Positions 14,678 through 27,195 of a stretch of 64,000 nucleotides of DNA are shown in pieces. The DNA is from Isoetes taiwanensis. Taxonomy: Eukaryota; Streptophyta; Lycopodiopsida; Isoetales; Isoetaceae. A program made the translations under genes and the position numbers. The DNA lies in contig JAJEKV010000004.1 in assembly GCA_021234155.1 (NCBI GenBank), positions 18,599,310 to 18,663,309 on the forward strand, written 5' to 3'. The first letter of the stretch is position 1, and each line of letters begins with the position of its first letter. The notes below the pieces were generated by a model. That model was not told where the DNA came from. It was given only the letters and a program-made list of their open reading frames with translations, and did no database searches.

Positions 14678-14868
14678 TGGAAGAAGTGGGTTCTATACTA
14701 ATGGGGTTTTATTATTGGAAAACTTGATACAGCAGTGGAAGCTATTGGAAGAAGTCAGTGGAAGCCATTGGAAGAAGTGAGGTTCTATTATTTTATGGTT
14801 ATAGGCCCATTGGAAGAAGTCAGTGGAAGCCATTGGAAGAAGTGTGGTTCTATTATTTTATGGTTATA

Positions 14869-15108
14869 GAAAGGAAGGAAGGAAGGAAGTAAGGTTCTTT
14901 TATCGTCCGCGGAGGCCAATCGGCCTATGGGACCCAAATTACACGGGTGCAGCAAGCCCGTTGCTATCCGGATTAAAAAAAACCCCTACGAGGGAAAAAA
15001 CCGTCACAGCAACAAGCCTGCTGGCAGCTGTACAAATATACATATACACATGAATTCCCGGCACCTCAGGTAGGCGCGCGGGAACAGAGGTGAGTCCGCA
15101 GAGGTGAG
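14869..15108 (-). mobile_element. LINE 3' end, copy 1
   Basis: Minus-strand 5'-truncated LINE with a (TTCC)n tail at 14869-14893. It shares the 3' UTR block with the LINE at 5.6 kb (GGTCCCATAGGCCGATTGG, GGTTTTTTCCC, TTTTTTAATCCGG). It interrupts the 65-bp repeat at TTATAG/GCCCATTGG, and uninterrupted repeats are present alongside. Confidence 0.85.
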
Positions 15109-15333
15109 GCCCATTGGAAGAAGTCAGTGGAAGCCCTTGGAAGAAGTGGGTTCTATACTAATGGGGTTTTATTATTGGAAAACTTGATACAGCAGTGGAA
15201 GCTATTGGAAGGAAGAAGTCAGTGGAAGCCATTGGAAGAAGTGGGGTTCTATTATTTTATGGTTATAGGCCCATTGGAAGAAGTCAGTGGAAGCCATTGG
15301 AAGAAGTGGGGTTCTATTATTTTATGGTTATAG

Positions 15334-15523
15334 GAAGGAAGGAAGGAAGGTTCTTTTATCGTCCGGGGAGGCCAATCGGCTACCCAGATTAAAAAACCCC
15401 CCTACGAGGGAAAAACCGTCGCAGCAACAAGCCTGCTGGCAGCTGTACAAATATACATATACACATGAATTCCCGGCACCTCAGGTAGGCGCGCGGGGAC
15501 AGAGGTGAGTCCGCAGAGGTGAG
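15334..15523 (-). mobile_element. LINE 3' end, copy 2
   Basis: Second copy of the same truncated LINE, at the same position of the 65-bp repeat, so it was multiplied with the array rather than inserted again. It lacks about 35 bp in the middle (the block around the CACCCGTGTAATT word). Confidence 0.85.
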
Positions 15524-15559
15524 GTCCATTGGAAGAAGTCAGTGGAAGCCATTGGAAGA

Positions 15560-17107
15560 AGTGGGGTTCTATTATTTTAGGGTTAATAGGCCCTTTTTCC
15601 ACGATAGTGCTATTTTCAAAAGTCACATATTTTATGAAACGCCACCTATTGTTAAAAGAAAGTAATTTTCCTACTGTAAAAATAAAATAAAACTGCTTGC
15701 AACTCCAAGGATGAAGGAAGTATTGCAAAAAAATAATTGGCATCTTTAAATTTTCAATGATGGTCCAAAATTAGGGGATCCCTTGGTTGGCATACAGTCG
15801 AGTGTAAGAAGGTTCATGGTTCACACATGGATCGCGAACTGATGGTAAATAACAGTATTTATGTTACGACCCGTTGTTCAAATGAAACTATTGGGATTAT
15901 AATCAAATGAATCTGCGTGGCAAAATCCCTAGTGTTATATCTTCATTGTCAACTGAAACTAAGGAAGATAATTAGGTAAGATGATGACACCTTTTATGGA
16001 AGCTTTTCGAAAAAGATGTTGATCAAGGAAACTTGTATTGGTTGGATCATATCGGTATCATGTTCATACTTATATATTATTTCTCATCTAAACTGTGATG
16101 GATAACAGATAACAACAAATTAGTTCATAGATAACTACTATACTAAGCACAATTTCATTATTTTTGGACAATACCTGAATTTATGAACCATGTTTAAGAT
16201 TCCTGGTTTAGTGGCAGTTTTCATAACTAGCTGACATCCCCAGCGAGTGCTGCGTATGCTTCAGCAACAAGCACGGGAATCTTGATGGTGTTGGAGGGCT
16301 TCTTCCTATTTGACGGAGCCCAAGCATAGTCAATAGTCTCTAGCTCCATGCGGTCAGTACCAGTTGTGGGTCTCCACCTTTTCTTCCAACATGGCTCCAT
16401 TGGCTCCAATTTACAAACATTCTTCATAAGATAACCAGATCTAAAATTGAAACGACGCATTAACCATATTAACCATATGTTTAACAAAATCAAATTGAGC
16501 CTACATTATTACAACATTACCATGCTCCTTTACGTAATCCTGAATCGACCTTCTCACTTATAAGGATGCCATATTAGTCTCAACCAATGCAGCTTCCCCC
16601 ATTTCCTCAACTGACTTATGCAAGCCAACTACATTGGACACTTGCCTCCGTCTGTTCTAAGCTCAGATCTGTGATGTTATTGATGCCTTCTGATGCATCT
16701 ACAACCTTTTCATTTCCATTTGCAAGGTTGCATCTCTGACGTCCTCCACCGAGCCATCATCTTCTGCATTTATTAACCCATCATCAAATTGTGCTCCTAC
16801 ATCTAAGTCCTGCACATGCAAAAGAAAAATGTTGTATGAAGGATCCTTGGCAGAAGACAACTTATTTTGCAAGTACCACAAAATGCTACATAAACATACG
16901 TAGATATACCCCAGAAGACAACGTATTTTGTAAGTACCACCAAATGCTCATGATATGCACATAAACCTACCTAGATATACCCAAGTTCAATTTAAAGAGT
17001 ACTACATATCTCTAGGTGGACTGATAATTTTACTGGGCTAAATTGGATGCTTGTAACATGCTTGTCCAACCATAAGGTAGTGTGCAGCTACATTACACGA
17101 AAAAGCA
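15560..17107 (-). repeat. Unknown segment R, copy 1 of a large duplication
   Basis: Nearly identical to 23880-25428. Minus-strand frames at 16227-16420 (KLEPMEPCWKKRWRP, ETIDYAWAPSNRKKPSNTIK) and 16699-16815 (an acidic stretch, DVGAQFDDGLINAEDDGSVE) look like fragments of real proteins, but I do not recognise them. Stops interrupt them in both copies. Possible captured gene pieces. Confidence 0.6.
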
Positions 17108-17128
17108 AATCAAATCAAAGAACATCTG

Positions 17129-17490
17129 CCTGCACATGGGCAGATGCAAATCAAAGAACTTAAATCCATCACAGTCCCCCGAGCTGCAGAAATTGCATGT
17201 ATAGCTTATCATTTAATCTCTGATGCTTACTACCTTCTTGATGGCCAACCAGAGATAGAACATCCAAAGCAACTCGCATGATCTCGGGTCCAATCCCATC
17301 TCCGGGAAGCACTGTGATATGATAATTCTTTGTGACAGCAGATGCCCTTATAGACATAGATCTGCATTTGGATTTGCATAATGCAAAGGCCGGTTGAGAA
17401 GAAGGGATGGTGGAATTGGAAGCAGGGATAGCAAAGGCTGGCCTTGACGAAAACTTCGATACAGCAGTGGAAGCCATTGGAAGAAGTGGG
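17129..17490 (-). pseudogene. Duplicated IMD exon 1 with part of intron 1
   Basis: Copy of 14328-14700. The exon (17234-17477, 244 bp, same length as the original) stays open, starts [11 protein letters not shown] instead of [11 protein letters not shown], and keeps the AAG|GTAGTA splice donor. It lies upstream of the complete gene in the transcribed direction, so it could act as an alternative first exon spliced to exon 2 at 14327. No other IMD exons follow it. Confidence 0.85.
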
Positions 17491-17650
17491 TTCTAATACT
17501 AGTGGGGTTTTATTATTGGAAAACTTGATACAACAGTGGAAGCTATTGGAAGAAGTCAGTGGAAGCCATTGGAAGAAGTGGGGTTTCTATTATTTTATGG
17601 TTATAGGCCCATTGGAAGAAGTCAGTGGAAGCCATTGGAAGAAATGGGGT

Positions 17651-20600
17651 TGTGACGGGACTGGCCAGTTAACCTCTCGGTAACTGGAGATCCCATCGAT
17701 CTCTACCGTTGGATCTACGTAACCTTTGGAACTCAGGAAATTGATACATGCCTACTTAGGTAAAGAATTTAATCTTTATACATGCTCTAAGGTCCCAAAA
17801 ATACTATACTTGCCATTACTCCGCAAAAACTCCACACAACGCCTAAGGCTTTAAAATAATGTTAACTTCAAGCCCATATATAATAATAATAATAATAATG
17901 GTAATATTAATCAGATATATTGTCTAGCAATCCACACATTCCTACTCTCGCCTTTCCGAAGCTTGACTACTCTCCGGAGCATCTCGTACCTCTGCTTACA
18001 CCATTAACCACGGGGTTAGTCACACGGACTAAGTGGGGATCGGGGAATCTAGGACATGTCTAGCATTAATAATCACAAAGCGTTAACTTAGAACAATAAC
18101 GTAGCCTTACCGTAACCTCGCCCCTGCAACCCAAGTAATTAATCCAACAAGTATAACCACAATGCATAATTATACCAAGCATAGCCATTGCAACTTGATT
18201 CCAACATTAAAACCACATACACAATAACCAAGCAACCATAGCATCAACATTGCAACCAATATTCCTCTGGGTCTGAGCAAGGTCAACTCGGCTGATCAGG
18301 CCAGTGACATAGAGGCGGGGTAACCACGTGTGTACACACCCATCCACGCTGCGTCCAGCATTGGAGGACCACTTACTGTGCATGACGTTGCACCATACGG
18401 TACCAACGCCCGATGTTCAAATATTACCATATACATAGCACTGTGCAAAACCATGAGTCTAGACCATCGCACCTAGACTCCAGCCCCAGAGGTCTATATC
18501 AAAGAATTACATCATAGACAGTTACATAATTCACCATCATTATGACCCATGCCTTAACAAGCTTACATCCAATAATTCCATAATACTCACTTTATGTAAC
18601 ATGAAAAAGCCCAACCATGACTCAATAAGTCTAATAACCTCAATAATGCAATATGCAGCAATCACCATTAAATAAAAGACAAAAGTCTACACATTTTCAT
18701 GATCCACCAACAACAAGGTTAATATCTACATTTAAGACTTAATAATGTTTATCTATAGCATTTAGCTATCGCTATGCTTCCATTACCAACTTCCTCCATA
18801 CATAACACATGTGCTTTGCATTTTACCCCTCCTTAAATTAACTAATTCCAAAGGTTTTAATCATATACTAGCTACCTTGTTAACTATCCATGTCATAACG
18901 TAAACAACTTCTATTCATTTACCTATTATCCCACATCTTACCCCTCGTCTCTAGATAAATCCGTTAACTCAATGCCTTTTTAACAAACCATTAATATTTC
19001 TCATTTAACTTTAGCCCTAGCTTTGAACTTATTATATTAACTAACAAATGTTAACTTTTTGTATTTCCTAACCTAACCCTGATCGTGCGTTTACAGAGAA
19101 CGCAAACACGGCTTGCTGCTGTCGGATCTGGCCTCCAGGCCATCGAATCCACAAGAAGAGCCCCTTAAGCCTTCCGATTTTGCTGCCAAAGAGGTTTCTT
19201 AGCCATTTCGGTCAGATTCCGGCCCTAATCCGGCAGTTCTGAATCAATTTTTGGGCACCAAGATCCGGATTTTTACAGCCAGATTCAACTCCAATCAACC
19301 TAATTCTGTATTATCTCTCCATTTCGGCCTTCCTAAGGCCAAAATCGGCCCATTTCAGAGTGATCCACATGCGTTTGCAGCATGCCAAATCAGCAAGATC
19401 ACGCCGTTATTCCAGCAGCATGCAAAAGAAATACTGCCGTCTTTGCCAGTTCTGGCCTCATCACTTTAATTCTAATCCATTTCACATAACTTTTCATGCT
19501 TCCTGATAATTCTAGTTCATACTATGCAAACGGCAGCATGCAAAAGAAACTTTTACAGTCTTTAACTGATTCCTGCCATACTTTTTCATTTAATCCATTC
19601 CACGGTTCTAATCTACGCTATTCCAATGACTTCTGTCATAATTTACGTGCTCAGCTTCCTAGAAATCATTAGATCTGTGATTTAATGCAAGCTTTCAATG
19701 CTTGATGCAAGCTTTCAGTATGCAATCATAAATTATTTCCATACTCAATCATACAAGTTAATTCATATTCACGCACTTATAACAACTCTAAATCCATGCC
19801 AAGCTCCAGAGCAATCCTACTGCGTCAACACAATTTTACTACTCTAGAAAAACCATGGTTACCGGGAACGGCGTTCCGAACACTGTTCCCGTTCCGAACA
19901 CGTTCCGGGGCATGCCACGTTCCGGGAACTTTTGTTCCCGTTCCGAATGTGCATGCTACTGGGAACGGCGTTCCGAGAATGTTCCTGTAAGTTGGGAACG
20001 TTGTTCCCAACTATCAAATATTTTTTTCCCTTTTTTTCACATTTTTTTTTTATTTTCCCTGTTATTTTTGGAATTCTCGAACTTTTTTTTGCTCCTTTCT
20101 AATTCGTAATAGGGCAGACTCTTCTCTATCTGTTTCTATCTGGCTGAAACACGACTATCTCTAGTTCGATTCGTCCATGCCTGGCCGGCCAGGAGGAGCA
20201 GCAGCAGCCCAGCCCTTGCAACAATGCATACTTCAGTCTCCAGCCGCAGGTACCAAGGCATGTGAGCATGTGAAGATGATGACGACAATGACAATGACAA
20301 TGATGCCGAACATTGTAAGGACGAAGAAAGTGATGCTGAAGAAGGTAATGGTGATACTGATGATGTGTTTATTGCTGCAGTTGTAACTGATTAATTAGTG
20401 CTACTACTTTTAATAGCATTGCCATAAAATTATTGTTTGAAAAATACTTTTTGTTGATGCTTTATATCATAAGATGCTACTTTATTTTACTATGAGTATG
20501 TTTTAAAGCTGTCATGCCAATAAACATTTGCTATGACAGTAAATTTGCTCTTTATGATGATGATTTAATTTTGAAGAAATATTTGTCATGAAACACAAAT

Positions 20601-21095
20601 TATCTAATGTTTTTTCATATATTTATAACAGAATGTAACACGGTAAAGTCTTATTTCCATTTGGCCATTATTGTACATTACCCTTTGACATTTTAAACTT
20701 GGAAACTAGTTCAATAGGTTAATTAACCCATGGGAACGCCAAATCTGATTTCAAAATTTATTTTTTCCAAAGTTGGATGTTCCCGTTCCGAAGTGTTTCC
20801 GTTCCGGTTCCAGTTTTTGGGGTGCCATTCCGGTTCCCGTTCCGGTTTCGGGTAACCATGAGAAAAACCCCAGGTGTAAGGCTTGATCCCCACCTGGAAT
20901 CCCGCTTGCTTCTTCTGCGCTCCAACACGCTCCCAAAGCTCTGCACGCAATTCGCTCCTTCAGCAATCCCTCTGCAATCTATCTCCTTCCAAATGCTTTT
21001 CCACTGTGCTTATTTTTATTTTTAACCACCAGTATTCCGTCCGTATAATCTCTACATATACGACGTATTACTCTCAATATCCTAGGTCCGTTACA
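17651..21095 (-). repeat. 3' LTR of the chromovirus (interrupted by a hAT element)
   Basis: About 2.4 kb once the 1015 bp of hAT plus TSD are removed. The upper end (TGTAACGG on the minus strand) matches the upper end of the truncated 5' LTR at 23058, and 19533-19853 plus 20869-21095 match 22505-23058 almost exactly. The lower end is CCGTCACA at 17651. Confidence 0.85.
19854..20860. mobile_element. hAT-like DNA transposon with perfect 8-bp TSD
   Basis: 1007 bp with inverted ends CATGGTTACC / GGTAACCATG and an 8-bp direct duplication AGAAAAAC at 19846-19853 and 20861-20868. The empty site exists in the 5' LTR at 22824-22831. Both ends are packed with GTTCC and GGAAC words (subterminal repeats). 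An 8-bp TSD and ends starting with CA fit hAT. Internally one plus frame (about 20265-20393) ends in a very acidic tail (EDDDDNDNDND...EESDAEEGNGD), possibly the C-terminus of a lost transposase. Non-autonomous. Confidence 0.9.
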
Positions 21096-21104
21096 GTCTC
21101 TCCT

Positions 21105-22475
21105 CCAAAAATTCAACCCATGTCCTCATGGGCGCATCTCCGGAAACTCACGAAGAATCCAATTAGCATCTTCCCAGGTGGCATCTTCCTCAGGACAACC
21201 CGCCCATTGTATAAAAAATCTCCGTATTGTTCGCCTCCTTAAGCAACAGGTTTCCTCTCGCAGAATACGTTCTGGTCGGGGTACAAAAAGTTCTCCCTGC
21301 TTACCAAATCATCGTCCCCCAACATATGGGAAGGATCAAAACATACTTCCTTAAGTTACTCACGTGAAAGACATTATGTACTTTCAAGTGCGAGGGTAAC
21401 TCCAACCTGTAAGCCACCTTGCCAATACGTTCCAAAATTTCATACGGACCCGTATACCTAGGGCCCATTTACCTGCACTTTTAAATGCCAGTGAGCTCTG
21501 CTTCGGATTAATCCTCAAGAACACATAATCCCCTTTTTGAAATTCAAGTGGTCTACGTCTCTTATTTGCATACTGCTTCTGTCTATTTTGTGCCACAACC
21601 AAATTTTGTCGAAGTCTCCTTAGCTGAGCTTCCATGTCCTCCGCTACTTCATTAGCTGCTTCAACATTGCATTGGGGATCTCCTTAATTAAGAGGACAAC
21701 GACACTCCTTACCATACATTGCCTCAAAAGGACTCATTTTGATGGAATCTTGATAAGTGTTATTGTACGCAAACTCAGCCAAGTACAAGTAAGAATCCCA
21801 TACCTTTGGTTGACTAGGCACATACATCCTGAGCATATCCTCCAAGATTTGATTAACTCGCTCCACTTGGCCATCTGCTTGAGGACGATAAGATGTACTG
21901 GTATATAATTTAATGCCAATATTTTGAAACAACCCTTGCCAAAATTGGCTCATAAACTTTGTATCCCGATCTGATGAAATAGTGGCTGGCATCCCATGCA
22001 ATCTGAAAATCTCCTTAACAAATAACTTAGCAATATCCATTGCCGTAGCAGTAGTCTTCGTAGGCATAAAATGGGCCTGCTTAGTTAATCGATTAACCAC
22101 AACATAGATTGCATCATAACCTGAACGTGTCCGGGGAAGTTCAACAATGAAGTCCATGGAAATACTCTCCCACTTAGAAGATGGAATTACTAAAGGTTGT
22201 AATTCTCCAGGCTCCCTAAACCTTGATGCTTTAACCTTCTGACAAGATAAACACCTAGCCACGTACTCCTTAACCATCTTCTTCTGTCCGGGCCAAAAGA
22301 AATTCTGGCGCATTTTCCTCAAAGTTTTGTGTACCCCAGAGTGGCCCGCCAAAGGACTATCATGTGCTTCATATAGCAACCTCAATCTCAACTCCTGATC
22401 ATTAGGAATACACATACGGCCATTATAATATAAAACTCCTTTAGACATACGGCATACACATACGGCAGCATGCAA
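21105..22475 (-). pseudogene. Integrase and chromodomain of the 17.6-23.1 kb chromovirus
   Basis: Frame 21684-22475 holds the HHCC zinc domain (H...GHSGVHKT...CLSC) and the integrase core, with Asp in MDFIVELP, Asp in TISSDRDTKF and Glu in GQVERVNQ, spaced D-35-E as in retroviral-type integrases. Frame 21384-21635 continues with the C-terminal domain. At about 21130-21190 the minus strand reads IQWAGCPEEDATWEDANW, the C-terminal half of a chromodomain, which in chromoviruses steers integration to methylated histone H3. Frames shift between blocks, so no intact protein is made. Confidence 0.85.
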
Positions 22476-23084
22476 AAGAAACTTTTACTTGATTTAGGAA
22501 TACACATACGGCAGCATGCAAAAGAAACTTTTACAGTCTTTAACTGATTCCTGCCATACTTTTTCATTTAATCTATTCCACGGTTCTAATCTACGCTATT
22601 CCAATGACTTCTGTCATAATTTACGTGCTAAGCTTCCTAGAAATCATTAGATCTGTGATTTAATGCAAGCTTTCAATGCTTAATGCAAGCTTTCAGTATG
22701 CAATCATAAATTATTTCCATACTCAATCATACAAGTTAATTCATATTCACGCACTTATAACAACTCTAAATCCATGCCAAGCTCCAGAGCAATCCTACTG
22801 CGTCAACACAATTTTACTACTCTAGAAAAACCCCAGGTGTAAGGCTTGATCCCCACCTGGAATCCCGCTTGCTTCTTCTGCGCTCCAACACGCTCCCAAA
22901 GCTCTGCACGCAATTCGCTCCTTCAGCAATCCCTCTGCAATCTATCTCCTTCCAAATGCTTTTCCACTGTGCTTATTTTTATTTTTAACCACCAGTATTC
23001 CGTCCATATAATCTCTACATATACGACGTATTACTCTCAATATCCTAGGTCCGTTACAGGGGTTCTATTATTTTATGGTTATAG

Positions 23085-23317
23085 GAAGGAAGGAAGGAAG
23101 GTAGGTATTTTATCGTCTGCGGAGGCCAATCGGCCTATGGGACCCAAATTACACGGGTGCAGCAAGCCCGTTGCTACCCGGATTAAAAAACCCCCATACG
23201 AGGGAAAAACCGTTGCAGCAATAAGCCTGCTGGCAGCTGTACAAATATACATATACACATGAATTCCCAGCACCTCAGGTAGGCGCGCGGGGGCAGAGGT
23301 GAGTCCGCAGAGGTGAG
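23085..23317 (-). mobile_element. LINE 3' end, copy 3
   Basis: Counterpart of copy 1 in the duplicated block: same truncation point, same (TTCC)n tail position, a few substitutions. Confidence 0.85.
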
Positions 23318-23540
23318 GCCCATTGGAAGAAGTCAGTGGAAGCCATTGGAAGAAGTGGGTTCTATACTAATGGGGTTTTATTATTGGAAAACTTGATACA
23401 AATTATGGAAGCTATTGGAAGAAGTCGGGTGGAAGCCATTGGAAGAAGTGGGGTTCTATTATTTTATGGTTATAGGCCCATTGGAAGAAGTCAGTAGAAG
23501 CCATTGGAAGAAGTGGGGTTCTATTATTTTATGGTTATGG

Positions 23541-23779
23541 GAAGGAAGGAAGGAAGGAAGGAAGGAAGGTTCTTTTATCGTCCGCGGAGGCCAATCGGCC
23601 TATGGGACCCAAATTACACGGGTGCAGCAAGCCCGTTGCTACCCGGATTAAAAAACCCCCTACGAGGGAAAAACCGTCGCAGCAACAAGCCTGTTGGCAG
23701 CTGTACAAATATACATATACACATGAATTCCCGGCACCTCAGGTAGGCGCGGGGACAGAGGTGAGTCCGCAGAGGTGAG
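23541..23779 (-). mobile_element. LINE 3' end, copy 4
   Basis: Fourth copy, with the longest (TTCC)n tail. It keeps the middle block that copy 2 lacks. Confidence 0.85.
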
Positions 23780-23879
23780 GCCCATTGGAAGAAGTCAGTG
23801 GAAGCCATTGGAAGAAGTGGGGTTCTATTATTTTATGGTTATAGGCCCATTGGAAGAAGTCAGTGGAAGCTATTGGAAG

Positions 23880-25428
23880 AAGTGGGGTTCTATTATTTTA
23901 GGGTTAATAGGCCCTTTTTCCACGATAGTGCTATTTTCAAAAGTCACATATTTTATGAAATGCCACCTATTGTTAAAAGAAAGTAATTTTCCTACTGTAA
24001 AAATAAAATAAAACATGCTTCTAACTCTAAGGATGAAGGAAGTATTGCAAAAAAATAATTGGCATCTTTAAATTTTCAACGATGGTCCAAAATTAGGGGA
24101 TCCCTTGGTTGGCATACAGTCGAGTGTAAGAAGGTTCATGGTCCACACATGGATCGCGAACTGACGGTAAATAACAGTATTTATGTTACGACCCGTTGTT
24201 CAAATGAAACTATGGGGATTATAATCAAATGAATCTGTGTGGCAAAATCCATCTTCATTGTCAACTGAAACTAAGGAAGATAATTAGGTAAGATGATGAC
24301 ACCTTTTATGGAAGCTTTTCAAAAAAGATGATGATCAAGGAAACTTTTATTGGTTGGATCATATCGGTATCATGTTCATACTTATATATTATTTCTCATC
24401 TAAACTGTGATGGATAACAGATAACAACAAATTAGTTCATAGATAACTACTATACTAAGCACAATTTCATTATTTTGGACAATACCTGAATTTATGAACC
24501 ATGTTTAAGATTCCTGGTTTAGTGACAGTTTTCATACCTAGCTGCCATCCCCAGCGAGTACTGCGTATGCTTCAGCGTATGCTTCAGCAACAAGCACGGG
24601 AATCTTGATGGTGTTGGAGGGCTTCTTCCTATTTGACGGAGCCCAAGCATAGTCAATAGTCTCTAGCTCCATGCGGTCAGTACCAATTGTGGGTCTCCAT
24701 CTTTTCTTCCAACATGGCTCCATTGGCTCCAATTTACAAACATTCTTCATAAGATAACCAGATCTAAAATTGAAACGATGCATTAACCATATTAACCATA
24801 TGTTTAACAAAATCAAATTGAGCCTACATTATTACAACATTACCATGCTCCTTTACATAATCCTGAATCGACCTTCTCACTTATAAGGATGCCATATTAG
24901 TCTCAACCAATGCAGCTTCCCCCATTTCCTCAACTGACTTATGCAAGCCAACTACATTGGACACTTGCCTCCGTCTGTTCTAAGCTCAGATCTGTGATGT
25001 TATTGATGCCTTCTGATGCATCTACAACCTTTTCATTTCCATTTGCAAGGTTGCATCTCTGACGTCCTCCACCGAGCCATCATCTTCTGCATTTATTAAC
25101 CCATCATCAAATTGTGCTCCTACATCTAAGTCCTGCACATGCAAAAGAAAAATGTTGTATGAAGGATCCTTGGCAGAAGACAACTTATTTTGCAAGTACC
25201 ACAAAATGCTCATGATATGCACATAAACATACCTAGATATACCCCAGAAGACAACGTATTTTGCAAGTACCACCAAATGCTCATGATATGCACATAAACC
25301 TACCTAGATATACCCAAGTTCAATTTAAAGAGTACTACATATATCTAGGTGGACTGATAATTTTACTGGGCTAAATTGGATGCTTGTAACATGCTTGTCC
25401 AACCATCAGGTAGTATGCAGCTACATTA
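23880..25428 (-). repeat. Unknown segment R, copy 2
   Basis: Second copy of 15560-17107. It differs by small changes such as a 12-bp internal duplication (AEAYAEAYA in the minus frame 24538-24816). It ends at about 25428 (GAAAAAGCAA) where copy 1 joins the duplicated IMD intron, marking the breakpoint of the tandem duplication. Confidence 0.85.
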
Positions 25429-26828
25429 CACGAAAAAGCAATATACCTCATATGATGAACCCAGTAACTGCTTATTCTCAGACACATTTGTTGGAGTATC
25501 AGAGACTACAACAATGCGAGGCTTGTTGCCCATGTGGTTTAACATTCTTAATAGGTTAAGCAAGCAACTACAAGCTGCTTGAACTACACGCTGTGATCTG
25601 ACAAGAAAAAGGATCAGCCACTGCGAACTTCACATTGTCTACATTGCATCTTTTGCTAGCAATTATACCGGTTACCACCCATACGCATGTGTGATGCAAT
25701 GTGAACAATCGGGAGATGCCATAATGCAAAGCCTAATGCAAAGCCTGATCCATTTATTGATTGCATCGATACCATTCTAAAGCAATAATTACCTAGCAAT
25801 ATAACGCATGTTTAAATCTAGGTTGCAATTCTACAAGCAGAACTAACAATGTGGCCTTTTTATCCCAAAACATGCGAAAGGAATGCAAAAATCGATGGAT
25901 GATTTATAATCTTTTTAGGCCATCAAGAATCTGAGCTTACTATAAGTATCTGTGCGGAAAAGTTGTTCAAGAATAATATAGCGAAACGTTTGTGGGGCTT
26001 GCTTTCATATGCAGTCAAAGTAAAGAAAGTTTCCCAATTTCTCTTTCTTCCCACTTAACGTTTTTGCTAGTGGCATCCACTAAAGCTCGAATACTGATCA
26101 GCTATGTACATTGCATGAACACAAATCCTGGATGTGATCTGGATTCATCTCATTTTAACCAATAAAGAACCAAGTTATAACTTTCGCATAAAGATAATCT
26201 TCTCAAACCCCGAGCGAAAAAAAATATTCTCCCACCTCGCTGCTGAAATTTATAACGAATAACCACGGCATATTGCATAATGGCTATGAGTCCCCTAAAT
26301 GCTAGTGCACTGGAGCTATATTTGGCAACATTGGCCATGAGTTCTCAATGCACTAAACTCCAACAGAATTACCTTTGAGCAAAATCAGCTGCGCTCTTAC
26401 CTTATACTACATCGAATTTCTATCAACCCAAAAATGATTGAATAGTACATGCTAGCGTCAGATTCATCATATATATTACACGGCGTCAGATTCATCATAT
26501 ACATTATACGACATCTTGCCTGGGTCGACTTTTGTTTTTTGATAACTTTATAATGTACATTAGCATAAATGCTTGAACAATAGAAGAGATCCTTGCAGCA
26601 CAAAATTAAGAATCTCTTTCAATACTCATAGGTCTCGTCTTAAGTCAGGTCATTGTTTGGCATCCTGGGTGGTTCAAATTCAGGATGCATCAAGCTATTA
26701 AAGAAACCATCGGCATCCGTAAGTTTGGCGCATTTGCTATGAAGAGAATAGTCTAGCAAATGTATCATATGTTCCATAAGCAGCAAACAGTATACCAAAT
26801 AAGATTATAGAAATGTCGGAGATCTTGT
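25429..26828. other. Intergenic, nothing recognised
   Basis: Only short frames without motifs. This lies between the duplicated IMD upstream block and the 3' part of the ANT1-like gene. If the duplication is recent, it holds the ancestral IMD promoter. Confidence 0.35.
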
Positions 26829-27195
26829 CTAGCCTACTAAGCTTCTCACCAAAGATCTGGAGATGAAAAGAAGTAGGAAATACAAAGGCAAGCTACCAGC
26901 CATAGAAATAAAAACCCTGAATCCTGGTATAGATACTACCACCAGAGCAACTACCACCACTAAAATTTCCCGTATTTCATTGTTTAGTAGTCTATACAGT
27001 CTTGCAGATGATGTCAATAGTTCTTGAGACCATTTTGCTTTCAATAGTCTGGTCTCCATAATCTTGTATACAGGGTACATCATGACTGGAAAGGTGAAAA
27101 AAAAGTGCAATGCATAAACCAAGTTTAACAGCCACTGTTGTCCAATCATTTGGCAAGTTGAGAGTAATGATATTCGTGACGTTTCGGCCAACGAT
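26829..27195 (-). pseudogene. ANT1-like amino acid transporter, 3' part
   Basis: Minus-strand frames give IITLNLPNDWTTVAVKLGLC, then after a frame change FTFPVMMYPVYKIMETRL, then REILVVVVALVVVSIPGF and VFISMAGSL. This matches the later membrane segments of plant ANT1 (aromatic and neutral amino acid transporter, Aa_trans family). The shift falls in a run of eight T. The preceding coding half lies beyond a retroelement LTR at 28759-29800. The remaining C-terminus is not recognised. Confidence 0.8.

Larger units (their letters stand above)
17651..23058 (-). mobile_element. Defective chromovirus (Ty3/gypsy), with target-site duplication
   Basis: Minus-strand element flanked by the 5-bp duplication GGGGT (17646-17650 and 23059-23063); the undisturbed GGGGTTCTATT site is the neighbouring 65-bp repeat. 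Ends are TGTAACGG and CCGTCACA. The 3' LTR (17651-21095) contains a nested hAT element. A purine-rich tract GGAGGAGAG lies just before it. The 5' LTR is cut down to about 22505-23058. Only integrase and a chromodomain survive; PBS, gag, protease, RT and RNase H are gone. The deletion joint near 22500 falls at the word GGAATACACATACGGC, which also occurs in pol at 22404, suggesting a microhomology or template-switch event. Confidence 0.9.
23064..23910. repeat. 65-bp IMD-derived tandem array, second block
   Basis: Continuation of the 17455-17650 array on the other side of the chromovirus. It holds uninterrupted 65-bp units plus two with LINE insertions. Confidence 0.9.
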
